The translations under genes were made by a program, and so were the position numbers. A model generated the notes under the pieces. It was not told the DNA's origin. It did no database searches and was given only the letters and a program-made list of their open reading frames with translations. Positions 48,450 to 59,979 of a DNA stretch of 64,000 bases are shown in pieces. The stretch is from Solanum dulcamara. Its lineage: Eukaryota; Streptophyta; Magnoliopsida; Solanales; Solanaceae. Location: contig NC_077246.1 in assembly GCF_947179165.1 (NCBI RefSeq), positions 69,598,421 to 69,662,420 on the forward strand, in the 5' to 3' direction. Each line of letters starts with the position of its first letter. Positions within the stretch are counted from its first letter, which is position 1.

Positions 48450-49246
48450 AGTACTGCAATTATTCTGATAAATTACTTAAATTTTATGTGGGAAGGGAGA
48501 GCCTTGAAGTAACTGGCACAGTTGTTTCATGCAATTATTCTTGTAAATTGCTTAAATTTTAGGGAAAAACTACACAAAACAGACCCTATTGTGAAATTAT
48601 TTACTCAAATTGGACTAAATCCAAACAATTTACCCTTAATGGCCCCATGGCCCAAACTATTTACTTTCTTACTCCACTTTCTCTTTCTTATTTTGTGCGT
48701 GACGTCAGCATCATTGCTATGAATTAATCCTTTGTGATACTCCATCAGTATTTTGATACCATATATGTATCATAAAAGATTGGGGTTCACTCTCTATGAT
48801 ACTCCATCAGTACATTGATACTTTATCGGTATTATATAGGATTGAGTTTTTTTTAAGAAATAAAAATTAAACAATTAAGAGAAAATTATTAAAGTCACAA
48901 TCTTATTTATTAAATTTTAAATTAGTAGAAAATATATTCTTTATGATACTTTGTCGGTATATTGATACCATGTTGGTTTCATATAGGATTAAGCTTATGA
49001 TACCCTGTCGGTATTATTATAGGGTGGGCGCTGACGTCAATATGATGTTAGCATGCGAATTTTAAAATAAATTTATATCATTTTAAAATAAAAATGGGGT
49101 ATGAAAGTAATAAAGGATTTAAGGATAAATACTTTCCTTTTTTGGGTATAAGTGTTCCTTTTCCTAAATTTTAGGTAGGAAGGGGAGCCTTGGAGTAACA
49201 GATATAGTTGTTGTCATGTGATCAGGAGGTCACAGATTTATGTCTT
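48450..49246. repeat. Tandem duplication holding a SINE head, split by a MITE
   Basis: GCAATTATTCT..TAAATT.CT with AAATTTTA, GGAAGGG.GAGCCTTG and GTTGT.TCAT occurs at 48453 and again from 48534. In the second copy a 602-bp MITE separates the two halves. Confidence 0.6.
48563..49164. mobile_element. 602-bp MULE-like MITE with 10-bp duplication
   Basis: GGAAAAACTAC at the left and TTCCTTTTCC at the right are short inverted ends. The 10-mer TAAATTTTAG flanks the element at 48553-48562 and 49165-49174. The interior repeats GATACT.CAT.GGTAT-type motifs and is non-coding. Confidence 0.75.
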
Positions 49247-49974
49247 TGTAAGACCCCGGAAGTTGGAAAGTTGAAACGAGGGAAAACTTCAAGAAAATTG
49301 GACTTATTCAGGGTCTACGAGTTGACCTACGAATCGTACGAGTGACTCGTAGAACTAATACTGAGGTTGAAAATGTGACTAAGTGAGAAAGAGAGTCTAC
49401 GAGTCAAGTTACAACTCGTAAAAAGTTTGACGAGTCGTAGATATGACTCGTAAAGGAAATTTAGAACTCAGAATTTGCAGTTAGAGTTGACTTAGTATTC
49501 TAAAGTGTTGGTGAGTGCTCATTCATCGAGGACATGACTTTTCCTTTATGTTGCTACCTTGTTTTGACTTCTTTCATGTTAGGGTGAGCTAGAAGCTTGT
49601 TCTAAGCCCTCATCTAGTTATAGAGGCATATTTAGACGTAGACGATGATGTAGTCCGCTTTGGGCATATGACTTGAGTCCCTTTTATTATTAGACTTTAA
49701 TGTTTGTGAGTTGGTATTCCGCTTGATTCATCATGTTTTAATTTACCTTATAAATGTGATGTATGTTAAGAAGTTTGGTTGGGATCCTTCGGGTTTTTCG
49801 ATCGTCGTGTCGCTCCTAGGGTATAGCTTGGGGTGTGACAAACTTGAAAACAACATCTGGCAGAAATGTAAGGTAAGACTGCATACAATAGGCCCTTGTG
49901 GTCAAGTCTTTTTTCAGATCCTGCGCATAGCGAAAGTTTTAGTACACTGGACTATCTTTTTTTTTTTACTTAAA
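49174..49974 (+). mobile_element. TS-type SINE split by a solo LTR
   Basis: The 5' part (49174-49246, GGGGAGCCTTGGAGTAAC, TGTCATGTGATCAGGAGGTC) and the 3' part (49841-49974, GGCAGAAATGTAAGGTAAG, CTGCATACAATAGGCCC and a long T tract) make one tRNA-derived Solanaceae SINE. AAATTTTA at both ends fits its target duplication. Confidence 0.75.
49247..49840. mobile_element. Probable solo LTR, 594 bp
   Basis: Begins TGTAAGACCCCGG and ends GGGGTGTGACA, so it has TG...CA termini, and it interrupts a SINE. Flanking 5-mers (GTCTT and AACTT) agree only in part. The interior is rich in TACGAGT and its reverse ACTCGTA. No internal region or second LTR is present. Confidence 0.65.
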
Positions 49975-50320
49975 TTTTATTGGGGGAACTCGGGCTAAAA
50001 TTTGAAATATCCATCTCCAAATTTTTCTTTGTTTGGATCTGTAGCAACACTTTTACAAACAAAGGTCACAATTTTTCTCAATATTTTTATGGTTTCTCTT
50101 TTTTTTGTTTCTTTTTCAATTCTTTTTTTTGATTCGTAAAGTGTGTTTCCTTAAATAATGATACTATTTTAATTGGTTTTCAAATATAAAAATTTGTTAT
50201 ACTATTTTGATGATAATATTAATTATAGTTTACTTGTCAAGCTGTTGTCATGGCAAGATTTTATAGCATTAAATCTAATGATAATACAGTGTATTCATCA
50301 TTTTGAAATTTTGAATACAC
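49975..50320. repeat. Dispersed block homologous to 39745-40050
   Basis: ATCTCCAAATTTTTCTTTG, TTACAAACAAAGGTCACA and TTATAGTTTACTTGTCAAG follow in the same order as in the earlier block. Confidence 0.6.
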
Positions 50321-51409
50321 CTCTAAGCACCAAAAAAAATAATTAATCATGAATAAAACATGTGATGATAATTATTGATTTATTTTTTTCCCTTTAAGAA
50401 ATCTTGAGATAGTTATGACTAGCAAAATTTGTAATATATCTAGTCACTAAAATTACTTATCTATTACTTTTTTCCCTAAGATTTCCTGTCTTTAATATTA
50501 ATTATCTCTTGCAATTTGTAAATCTTTTCAGTTACTAGTGATATCTCAATTTTTCATATGAACTCTTTTATAAGGACCAAAATTCTTATTACCCTTTCCT
50601 TATTTTATATAAAACAATTTAATAAAAGAGAAAACTATTGAAGAAAAAAATTATTTGTTTTTTCTTTCAAATTTTTTACGTTTATAAATTTAGTTCTAAA
50701 TTCAATACTATAGGTTAGAAAATTCTATTTAAGTTTTAAATTAGTTTAAGTTAGTTTATATTTTTATTTTTTATTGACTCTTAAGCACTCGATTTTTCTA
50801 ATGGAGCAATCTCATGATTAGGAATTTTGATATATCAATCCTTTGATCAAAGTAAGGTTGAATGGTGATGATAGTTATACGTCCATCAGCAATCAAGATT
50901 AAAAGATAGTACAAATTAAATGCGATGATTCATGTATTCATTGATAACTATTGGATTAGCACTTAAACTAGTTGTGACAACATCAATTGATGCATCTTAT
51001 ATGTTTGGTCTTAATGTCATTAAACGGATGATTTTTTTTTATTTTTTTTGTTTTCCATCCGGTGTCCGATACCCACATTAGAGCCCCACTAAATTCGGAT
51101 TCGCGCAGAAAAGTCCCACATTGGGAGTAAAAGGCCTCATAACAAAGCTTGTCATTCCACCACAATCCTTGTTGGTTTAAACGGAGGATCTTAATGCTTG
51201 CTTGGAGAGTGAAAATCTTTACGCGGTAAATCAATAACATTAAATTTAGTTCTTTTCTTCTTTCTTACTTTGACCTTTTTTCGAGCTATAGCATAGTTAA
51301 ATAAATTTTGTATTATAAAAGAGAGTTGAATAACTTTTTGAGATAATTATCATTCGTTGAGTGACTTTTATATTACGAAATAAAGTCATTATCATTCGTT
51401 GAGTAACAG
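50321..51409. other. AT-rich spacer before copy G
   Basis: No gene is visible. A repeat-like block lies at 50983-51240 and is listed separately. The copy-G duplication starts abruptly near 51410, where sequence homologous to intron 6 of copy F begins. Confidence 0.4.
50983..51240. repeat. Dispersed repeat with GGTGTCCGATACCC core
   Basis: GGTGTCCGATACCCACATT, GAGCCCCACTAAATTCGG and CAGAAAAGTCCCACATTGGG form a block I recognise as a frequent plant dispersed repeat. The element class is not established from this copy. Confidence 0.4.
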
Positions 51410-51941
51410 TTTGATAAAAACAATTTGATATGCCCAAGGCAATCCTAGAATATTATCTAACGGGGAACTGATGCAGAAAACTCAAAACTCTAAATTCTCA
51501 TTTTTGCTTCCTTGGTTCCTTTCCTGTCATCTTGAGAAACAGTGCTCTCATAGTGGGAATATGTTGTAGTGCGGTTAATTCCTTTTCACTTCTAGCATCT
51601 GCATTATTTGTTTGTGTTGAAGCATTGTGTATGATTGTGAAGTCAAGGCGGTTGCGGACACCATAAAAGGAGTTATTTTCACATATCTTGGTAGACACTG
51701 CAATGTAGATGTCATTTTTATGTTTGTTTGTTTTGATTTCGGGGAAGGAATTAAGGCCTCCCTAGTTCTTCGGGAAAGGGCTTGATTTAACTGAATTTAA
51801 AATCACTTGCCTGCTCAATTGCGTGAACCTTGTGAGCTATGTTTCTTTGCAGTGGGAGGTACTTGAAGCATGAATTTTAAAAGTTTGCAAAGGGCAAGAA
51901 ACAGGACTGTGACTAAACTGATTATTTTTTCTGATTTTAAG

Positions 51942-53304
51942 CATGATTCTCATCGTCAGCGTCTTCAAAATGAACAAATTGAGAAGCTCAAGATGTTCAA
52001 GATGACGCTGGAATGCATTATGCTTATCTTGCAGCTTAACAAGCACGATATTCAACTTATTCACAAGGATAAACTGCCTTCGGTTGAGAAGTTCATAAGT
52101 TTCTTTCTTAGTGGCAATTGGCCGCGAAAGCCTACTTCCTCTCAACTACAGGAGCAACTTTCTCAGTCTTCCCGTACAGCTTCAGCAACCACAATCTCTT
52201 GATGGTCAAACTAATCCATCGATGCAACCCGTACAGGGTTCCATGGAGGCAATTCAACAGAATAATCTCACCAACTTTCAACATAATTCCTTGTCTGGCG
52301 TATCTACAATTTCCAACTCTCAACGACACATAATAAATATAGTAAAACCTGGTTCCATATTGGATTTGGTACAGGTAGCTACTAGCTCCTTACAACAGAA
52401 TCCTGTTAACAGTCCTCAACAAGATAGCGTATGCTCATTCAGTTCACAAAGTGGAAAGAACCCAGTGCAGGAAAACCTCGGTTCCCTACAGCGAAATTCA
52501 AACGCCCTGCAACAATTATTTCCCAAACAGCACGAGCAGCAAATGTTGCAGAACCAACAATTAACACACCAGCTGCTGATGCAGCAACAACTTTTTCAAA
52601 ATCAGCAGTTAATGAAACATCAGCAACCAATGAACTCACTGCAGCAGTTAATGCAACAGAATAATCTAACCAACTTGCAACATAATTCCTTGTCTGGTGT
52701 ATCGACAATTTTCAACTCTCGGCAACAGATGAAAAATACAGTACAGCCTGGTAATTCGTTGAACTCACTGCAGCAGCTGGTTACTAGCTCTTTGCAACAG
52801 AATCCTGTTAACAGTCCTCAGCAAGTTAACATTAGCTCATTAAGTTCACAAAGTGGAACGATCCCAGTGCAGGCAAACCTCGGTTCCCTACAGAAAAATT
52901 CAAGTGTCCTGCAGCAAATGTCACAGAGCCAGCAAATATTGCAGAACCAACAGCAGATGCAGCAGCTACTTTTTCAAAGACAGCAGTTAATGCAACTGCA
53001 GCAAATGGGAATGAAAACGGGAGTTTTACATCAACAGCAGTCATTTGGCCAGCGTGTTGGATTTAATCATCCACAATTGAAGTCAGGAATATCTTCACCT
53101 CAACTCCATCAGGCACTATCTCCTCAGGTTATCCAACATCTTTCTCCGCAAATTGACCAACAAAATATGTTGGCATATCTTTCCAAAGCTGGGACGCCTC
53201 TCCAATCCGCAAGCTCACCATTTGTTGTCCCATCTCCTTCAACTCCCTTGGCTCCATCTCCAATGCCGGGGGATTCTGAAAAAGTTAGTGCTGGCCTTGC
53301 ATAA
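51942..53304 (+). pseudogene. MED15 fragment, copy G (long exon 7 with Gln-rich C-terminal region)
   Basis: The exon starts HDSHRQRLQNEQIEKLKMFK after an intact AG acceptor at 51940-51941, and keeps the ancestral HDS junction that E and F have altered. A one-base insertion near 52168-52178 breaks the frame. Beyond it an open frame runs to 53304 through a Gln-rich region into HPQLKSGISSPQLHQALSPQ, IDQQNMLAYLSKAGTPLQSA and SPSTPLAPSPMPGDSEK, all conserved features of plant MED15. A frame loss after SAGLA ends it early. A 399-bp (133-codon) segment is duplicated in frame (about 52261-52659 and 52660-53050). Upstream exons are missing. Confidence 0.8.
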
Positions 53305-54736
53305 CATACCACAGCTGGAAATATAATGCATCAGCAAGCTACACTACCGATGGAGTTTGAACCCTACACCTAAACTGTGGAAGGTATAGAATCTCACCAA
53401 GTGAGCTAAGCTAACCCTTGAACCCCTATTAATATACAATAATGAAAATAATGATGCAATTACAATTGCCACAATAATTTGCTGAATATTAGCTAATGAA
53501 ACTGTTGCAGAAAATGTATTAATACATAATGAAATATCTAACACTGTTCCAAAATTTGCCTGAAATTTTAATGTTGTAAGCAATCAGGTTCTTTAATATT
53601 TGTGATATCCTCAATTTTGTTTTATTTGTAGCACCTTTAGATTCTTTAGCTCAGACGGAAAATGCAAATGAAGCTGATTGGCAGGAAGAGGTTTACCAAA
53701 AGGGATTGCTTACAATGGTACTTTTTATTCGCTCAAGATTTTGAAAACAGAGGAAACCACAGACGACTCGCTGGAAATTGAAATTTTTGGCAGTTGAGTA
53801 GTGATGTGGATTTTGATGAACTGGCTGGTTATGACAATATAAAAAAATGGCTGAATGTTCTGAAATATTTCCTGTGATTCATGGTCACACCCCTAACCCC
53901 AAGGTACTTTAAACAGGTAACTTATAATTATTAGAGGCTGATAATATTCTCAATTGAGAAGTACTATTACAATAACTACACCTCAATCCCAAGCTAGTTG
54001 GAATTGGCTATATGAATTCTTACTATCCATGTCGGTCTGTTTAAGCCTGTCTTGGTCCAATATAATAATAAAAAAGTAGTTTCAGAAGGACGCGCATAAT
54101 TGAGGAGTGAAGTATTTTTTGATACATTAATTTATTACAGAAAATCAGTAATCGCAAAAAAAATCATGAGATGATATGTCTGTAAGTTCGGGTCAAAGTC
54201 TTCATGGCATGTCACCAATTATCTTTATTTCCCTGCAACGAAAATCTTTAATTGCTAGCTTGAAGGATACCTATTTGTGCAAGAAGTATATACATGAATA
54301 TATGGATATAAGAAGATGTTCTATGTGAAAAGGCATCCGTTCATCTGTATTAGTTGATATACTTTTGCTGTTTCTTTTTTATATATATTATAATAGAGAA
54401 ATTCGATGCTTCCGTCTTTGGAACTCGGTGGAAAACAGGCTCTCCCTCTAATCTTCTCTCCTTACATCTCCGAGTTGGTTTATTATCTAGGAATAAGTTG
54501 GAATACTTTTGAGTTCTCCTTCTCCAAGAATAAACATAGAACACTAACATGCTTTGTATACTCCAATCCGTCGTTTTTACTTGTGAAGCCGACTACATTG
54601 TTACTATTTCATTGTTTACCCTTGTTTTGCTTCATTGATGATAAGGGTGTAAAGTGATAACAAATAAAAATTAATGATTGCCATTAAACCATATTATATC
54701 TCCCAAACTAATTGTAAAAAAGTATATCCTCCTGGT

Positions 54737-54796
54737 TAGTGGCGGATAATATAATTTTCTGCCGATCCTAACCCCAAGGTGGCTCCGCCACTGCTC
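54737..54796. mobile_element. Short SINE remnant
   Basis: AGTGGCGGATAATATAATTT and GGTGGCTCCGCCACTG are the two ends of a nearly fully deleted element of the CGCCACTG family, in copy H. Confidence 0.4.
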
Positions 54797-54923
54797 CTGG
54801 TTGGGCTGGTCTATGATCACATTACGGAAGTTGTACTCTTTGATGTAAGCAGAAATGTGTACCAAGAAGATAAAGGAAGCAAATTATTTTATCATTCACA
54901 TGTTAACCAATTGTATAGCCTCT

Positions 54924-55231
54924 TGGACAAGCTTTGAGAGGCCAAAAGTTCTTACTTTTTAAAAATGTGAGGTGTTTGGCCAAGTTTTTGGGAGAAAATA
55001 ATTGTTTTGAGGAGTAACAAAAGTTATTTTTAGAATCTAAAAAAAAAAGGTTTTCTTCAAAAGTATATTTTTTCGAAGTACTTTTTAAAAGTTTGGTCAA
55101 ACGCTAATTGTTGTTCAAAAATATATTTAGAATTGATGAGCCAAACAAACTATTTCTCACGCCAAAGGTAAATTTTTTGAAAAGCACTTTTCAAAATAAG
55201 CATATTTTAAAAGCTTGACCAAACAAGCTAG
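54924..55231. mobile_element. Complete 308-bp hAT-like MITE with 8-bp duplication
   Basis: Ends TGGACAAGCTTT and AAGCTTGACCAAACAAGCTAG are inverted. TAGCCTCT flanks it at 54916-54923 and 55232-55239. An 8-bp duplication is characteristic of hAT elements. Copies E and F show the empty site (GTTGTAGCCTTCCTCTTC in F). Confidence 0.85.
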
Positions 55232-56767
55232 TAGCCTCTTCCTCTTTTACTTCACTTTTAACTTTTTTATCTGGAAGGTTCTCTCATGAACATTCTCTAG
55301 TAGTTTGTTCTCTATTGCATCTTATAGTTGATCTAATTATCATATATCCTCATGGGAATGCAATCCTGACATTTGCAAGATTGACTCGATGGAAATTTTT
55401 AACGCAGATCAAGTCTATGAGGGAGATGGATTTATCAGAGCTCAACGATCTATACGGGAAAATTGCTTCTACAATGCAGCAGGTTTGTTTTTTAGCAAAA
55501 TTTGCATTGATTCCAAGAGAACTTTAGTCCTGGATATAATGATTGTTGATGGATTTTTAGTCTAACTCATCTCTTTTGCTACCTTGAATCATTATTATGT
55601 CCCACCTATCGATGGTTTCGGACGTCTTCTTAGGACATGTCTGAACCATCTTATGTGTGAGAGCCATCTTAGACGACGTCTCATTTTAACCTTTATGTGT
55701 CACTGTTATCTAGACATGCTTTTGATGTCAAGAGTCTCTTTTCCATCACTGAAAGGGATCAAGTCCTCCCTAAATCTTTGGGCTTGGGCTTGATATATCT
55801 GAGTTGTAAAAAGCACTTATGTCAACATTTTATTGAAACATATAGTGATGGTTAGTTTTTTTTCTGTATTTTGGTGGAAGGTAACATATGTTTTATTTTT
55901 AATTTTTTACTATGTTATTCGTTTCTTTGTACCTTTTCTTAAGTTCTCCTCCCTTTTTCTTGGCCCGTGAGGGTTACTTAAAGCATGACTATTAAAAAAT
56001 TTGCATTTGGGCAAGAAACTGATTTCTTTCTGATCTTGTTCTTCCTCAGAGTCCTCAACATGAGAAAATTGAAAAACTCAAGATTTTCAAAATGACACTG
56101 AAACGCATTGTGCTTTTCTTGAGGCTTAACAAGTATGAGATTCAACTTTCTCACAAGGAGAAACTGTTTTCGCTTGAGAAGCACATAAGCTTCTTTCTTA
56201 GTGGCAAAAGGCCGCACAAGCCTACTTCTTCTCCATTGCATGCAGGGGCAACTTCCTCAGCCTTCCATCCATACAAATCAGGTTTGCAGTCTGAACTTGT
56301 TTCAAGTTGTTTGGATAATTCAATTGTTTCCCACCCTATTGAAATTGGTTTCCTGCTTGTGTTACATGCATCTACATTTTCAGTAATTGTTTGTATCAAA
56401 CCTTGTTATGCGGTAATCTGAAATTAAGTAGAGGTTTCTTGTTCGTTCTTTTTTGGGGGGTTGATAACTTCGGGACTTGTGATTATTCTCCCAGTATAAA
56501 TCTCTTAAGTTATGAATGATTTCACAGGTTACTTCTACTTTGTTCTAAGATCCCAAGTGTTTAAATAGGAAGGTATGTAGGTCAAAGATTTGGGTAGAAG
56601 GTTAGTAGGTAGTTGAGTTTTGTCATACTTCTAGTAGTATGATTTAGGTATCGCGTAGTTTCTTTTTCTCCCATGTGTATTAATATTTGTTGCTACACTT
56701 GTTTTTTACATTGCTACTTTGTTCTCTCTTTTTTTTTCTTGCTTTCTGTGTTGGTTACATTTCTTCT

Positions 56768-56882
56768 GTGCCGAGAGTCGTATCGAAAACAACCTATCTA
56801 CCCGGCAAAGGTAAAGATAAGATCTGTGTACATTCTACCTTCTCCGGATCTCACTTGTTGAATTACATGACTATGTTATTGA
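56768..56882 (+). mobile_element. Decayed SINE with TGTT tail in copy H
   Basis: GGTAAAGATAAGATCTGTG, CTCCGGATCTCACTTG and ACTATGTTATTG correspond to the SINE at 39108-39232. Confidence 0.6.
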
Positions 56883-57449
56883 TCTCGTTGGTTTTGTTCT
56901 AAGATTTTATGTGTGTAAAGTTAATGATCTCTTGCAATTTACTTGTAAGTTACTAATTATGTCTTGCACGTTATATTCTATGCAGGCACAAAATACATAT
57001 GCACATCAGCCGCCTACCATGGATTCCGATGTGCAAGATATTGCTTCTAAGTTTGATAGACTTCTGAGTTTGATTGATTAGATGGTAGTAATGATAGACT
57101 GTGTTATGTATGGAATGATTTTGGTACTTCTGGTATTGTGATTGTAGTTTTAAGAATTTTTATACTTTTAATATAATATAGATTCTTGCAAAAAAAATAA
57201 TTCTAAACAGTGTCATCTCGGGTATTCAATCATTTTTTTTGTTTTCGAGTGTTCTTAATTTATTCCAAAGCACTAAAAATTATTGATTTTTTTTATGACT
57301 ACTAAAATAAAATGTTAGATAATTGTCACCTAACGACCAATAAAAGTACATACAACTGATCTGGAAAAAAAAATCATATCGGAAACTCCAAAACAAAAGT
57401 CAATAAAATGCAACATGATTATCAAAACAATAACTACAATAACATAACA

Positions 57450-58150
57450 ATTTTTTTTGGTAAAAATAAACATATTGTTAATATCAATGGACGTTAGGTA
57501 CAAAATAAACTGTGCTGGACAGACTCGAACACAGTACTGCATCTCAGTCTACAAGCTATCTAAATGTGATCGAAGTCGTGGCCTCGTAGATCACATGATG
57601 TGCACTTCTTGGATAATTGTTCTTACTATACTTGTCCAGTGTTGTTGCTTTTGTTGGTAGATCCTTTCATTCATTGCCAACCAGGTATGATATACACACA
57701 CCACTAAGGCCATCCTATATAGTTTGGCATGTGTGTTGTTGCTTTTAGCATGCCTGCTTGCCCATATTAGTTCCTCTCGCCAAACTAGTGGTCCTCTATC
57801 TATGCCAAGCCAGTTAAGCACACTTTTTCATATTTGGCCAGTGTAGTTACATTTAAATAGTAAATGATCAATGCTCTCCAATTCGGTGTTGCATAAAGGA
57901 CAATCCAATTAGGTTTATACTCCCCATTTGCTCAGTTTATCCCTTGTTAATAGTCGACTGTAAGCTGTCAGTATCACGATATTCATTTGGGATGTCCATA
58001 GTTATTATAAACCAGTTTTCTCCACTGAACTATAGGGAAATCACCTCCCATGGTTTGGTACATGTGTTTGATTGAGTAGTGGTCTATCTGTTGGAGTTCA
58101 TCTTCTCGTATGCCCACTTGCTCTGCATATTTATGCAACATGATTATTAC
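57450..58150 (-). mobile_element. 3' end of an L1-type LINE
   Basis: On the minus strand: zinc-ribbon-like CPLCNTELESIDHLLFKC, an in-frame stop, then LNWLGIDRGPLVWREELIW, ASRHAKSNN and the C-terminal VYHTWLAMNERIYQQKQQ motif typical of plant LINE ORF2 ends. T8 at 57450-57458 is the tail. The 5' part is missing. Confidence 0.8.
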
Positions 58151-58357
58151 TCAAAATTCCAAACAAAGCAATAAGAATTAAAAGAAATATCAAAACAATC
58201 AAATAGAAAATCAACAAAAGAATATAGAAAACTCTAAAAAAAAAACGAATGTATAAGACGAAAATGTAAAAACATAATAATATAAGTTGACATTAATTTT
58301 TCAACAATTTAAAATAACAATATTGTCATGTTTGTATGTATGTGTTACTTAAAGCAC

Positions 58358-58649
58358 ATTACACCGGGACGGAACCAGAATATTTGATAAGGGGGTTCAA
58401 GAAAATTAAAAAATAAGGGACTGGATGAAAAAAGTAAAAAAATGTGTCATTGCCGAGAATCAAATCCGCGACTATGGGTTCAATCACAAGCACTTTATCC
58501 ACTGATCCACAATCTCCATTTGTTAAGGGGATGCAAAAATAATATTTGTACATGAATAAAAAAATTTGCAGTATATATAGTGCAATTTTTCGATGAAGGG
58601 GGTTCGGTTGCCACCCCTCGCACCCCTGTAGCTCCGCCCCTGATTACAC
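58358..58649 (-). mobile_element. SINE, minus strand, with 7-bp duplication
   Basis: The minus strand starts CAGGGGCGGAGCTACAGGGG, includes GAACCCCCTTCATCG and pol III B-box-like ATTTGATTCTCGG, and ends CTGGTTCCGTCCCGG. ATTACAC flanks it at 58358-58364 and 58643-58649. Confidence 0.8.
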
Positions 58650-59836
58650 GTACCTTCCGTTGTATTTTCGATCTACTTTCATTAAATAGCTAAATGAATC
58701 TTCTTCTTTTTTTCTTTTTTTTTTAAAAAAAAGTCTCAATTCAAAGCCAAAAATTAATTTTATTATCATCTCGATCTATTTTTAAAATATAAAATTATAA
58801 ATTCACTATATTAAAAAATTAAAAATAATATATTATTTAAATTTCATTTCGTTCATTTTTAAACGTTAATCAGAATATGAAATGAAGATTTGATTAATGA
58901 TTCATGTGCAACACTTTTATGTTGTATGACTTGTTTTATTGATCTTGTTGAAAATCAAATGCTTAGCATGAATAAATTGCTAAGTAAAGCAAAGCAATGT
59001 TAAAACATGATCAAACTTGTATGTATATTCTTGATAGAGTATATTCAACCAAAAAGACACTTTCATTATTTTTTTTGATCAATTTGTATGTTATCAACTT
59101 AAATTATTAACACCATTTTTTCTCATTTTATTTTTGAAATATTTGACTAAATAAAAATCAAAATTATCATTACAATATATTCCTTTAAATATTCCTCGTA
59201 ACAGATCATTATAATATTTATATCTTACAAACAATACTATAACTTTCAACAACATACCAATAGAAACCTACAAATGAAATTGATCAAATACAAAATTCAT
59301 GTTAGAACATAAAATTGATCCTTTAATCACATAAAAAAATAATGAGGAACAAAGATGAAGAAGGGGGAGGGGTAATATTAGCATTCTACATAATTGAAGA
59401 TTTACATCAAATTTAAATATCAAGTCATTGATTAAATATATATTAATTTTATTATTACGATGAATTACATATATAACGATCACTTAATTTATTATAATTT
59501 AATTCATAATTGCAAGAATTTTTCTATCAATAAAAAACTTCAAACACTAATATTTTTTCTGTATCAATATATAATCTTTACTCAAAAAATCATTTCTTTT
59601 ATTAAAAAATAAATTTAATTATCTGATAACTTTTTCTACTATTCAATAAAAAGAGAAATTATCGTATTTATCTCAACTCAAATCATAAAAAAGTTATTTT
59701 GAAACTTTTAATATATTACACAAAGCACGAATAAATTCACTATATCAAATATAATTTTTCTTAAAATAGTTCGGACTAATTCACTAGTGATAATATAATC
59801 AAATCAATGGCGGCTGGACACATCAGATACTCCGAC
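58650..59836. other. AT-rich spacer upstream of MED15
   Basis: No element or gene recognised. The last few hundred bases must include the MED15 promoter. Confidence 0.45.
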
Positions 59837-59845
59837 TATATATAT
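59837..59845 (+). promoter_or_regulatory. TATA box of the MED15 gene
   Basis: TATATATAT lies about 135 bases before the MED15 ATG. The leader between them (GATTGTGAATTAAGGAATTT) is alike in copies B and C next to their ATG but their TATA regions differ. Confidence 0.5.
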
Positions 59846-59979
59846 GAGTGAATAATATTACGACTCCGACTATTTAATTCTGATTTTTTTAACTGAAATT
59901 TCGGAATTTTTTTTCTTTGATTGAAGCGAGAAATTGTGATTTTCGATTGTGAATTAAGGAATTTTGGTTAGAAATTGAG

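Larger units (their letters stand above)
53632..57081 (+). pseudogene. MED15 fragment, copy H (exons 5-7 plus short last exon)
   Basis: Exon 5 (53632-53702, PLDSLAQTENANEADWQEEV) has lost its donor (GT changed to GG). Exon 6 (55408-55482, IKSMREMDLSELNDLYGKI) and exon 7 (56050-56281, SPQHEKIEKLKIFKMTLKRI, LFLRLNKYEIQLSHKEKLF) are open. A short last exon (56986-57081) encodes AQNTYAHQPPTMDSDVQDIA and SKFDRLLSLID before TAG. This short ending differs from the parental MED15 and recurs at 39335-39413. A complete hAT-like MITE sits in the intron before exon 6. This copy provides the sequence from which the hairpin array is most likely derived. Confidence 0.75.

Noticed and set aside
50983..51240. 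Cassandra-type TRIM or 5S rRNA gene
   Set aside because: The sequence lacks the 5S rRNA box A and C elements expected in Cassandra LTRs.
51930..51950. Loss of the exon-7 acceptor in copy G (CAG changed to CAT)
   Set aside because: The AG three bases upstream is intact and gives the ancestral HDS junction, so splicing is not obviously impaired.
52439..53044. Ala/Val-rich minus-strand frames opposite the Gln-rich region of copy G
   Set aside because: CAG/CAA read on the other strand gives CTG/TTG and, in other frames, GCT and TGC; these are shadows of the sense gene. The same applies at 62504-62728 and 63308-63562.
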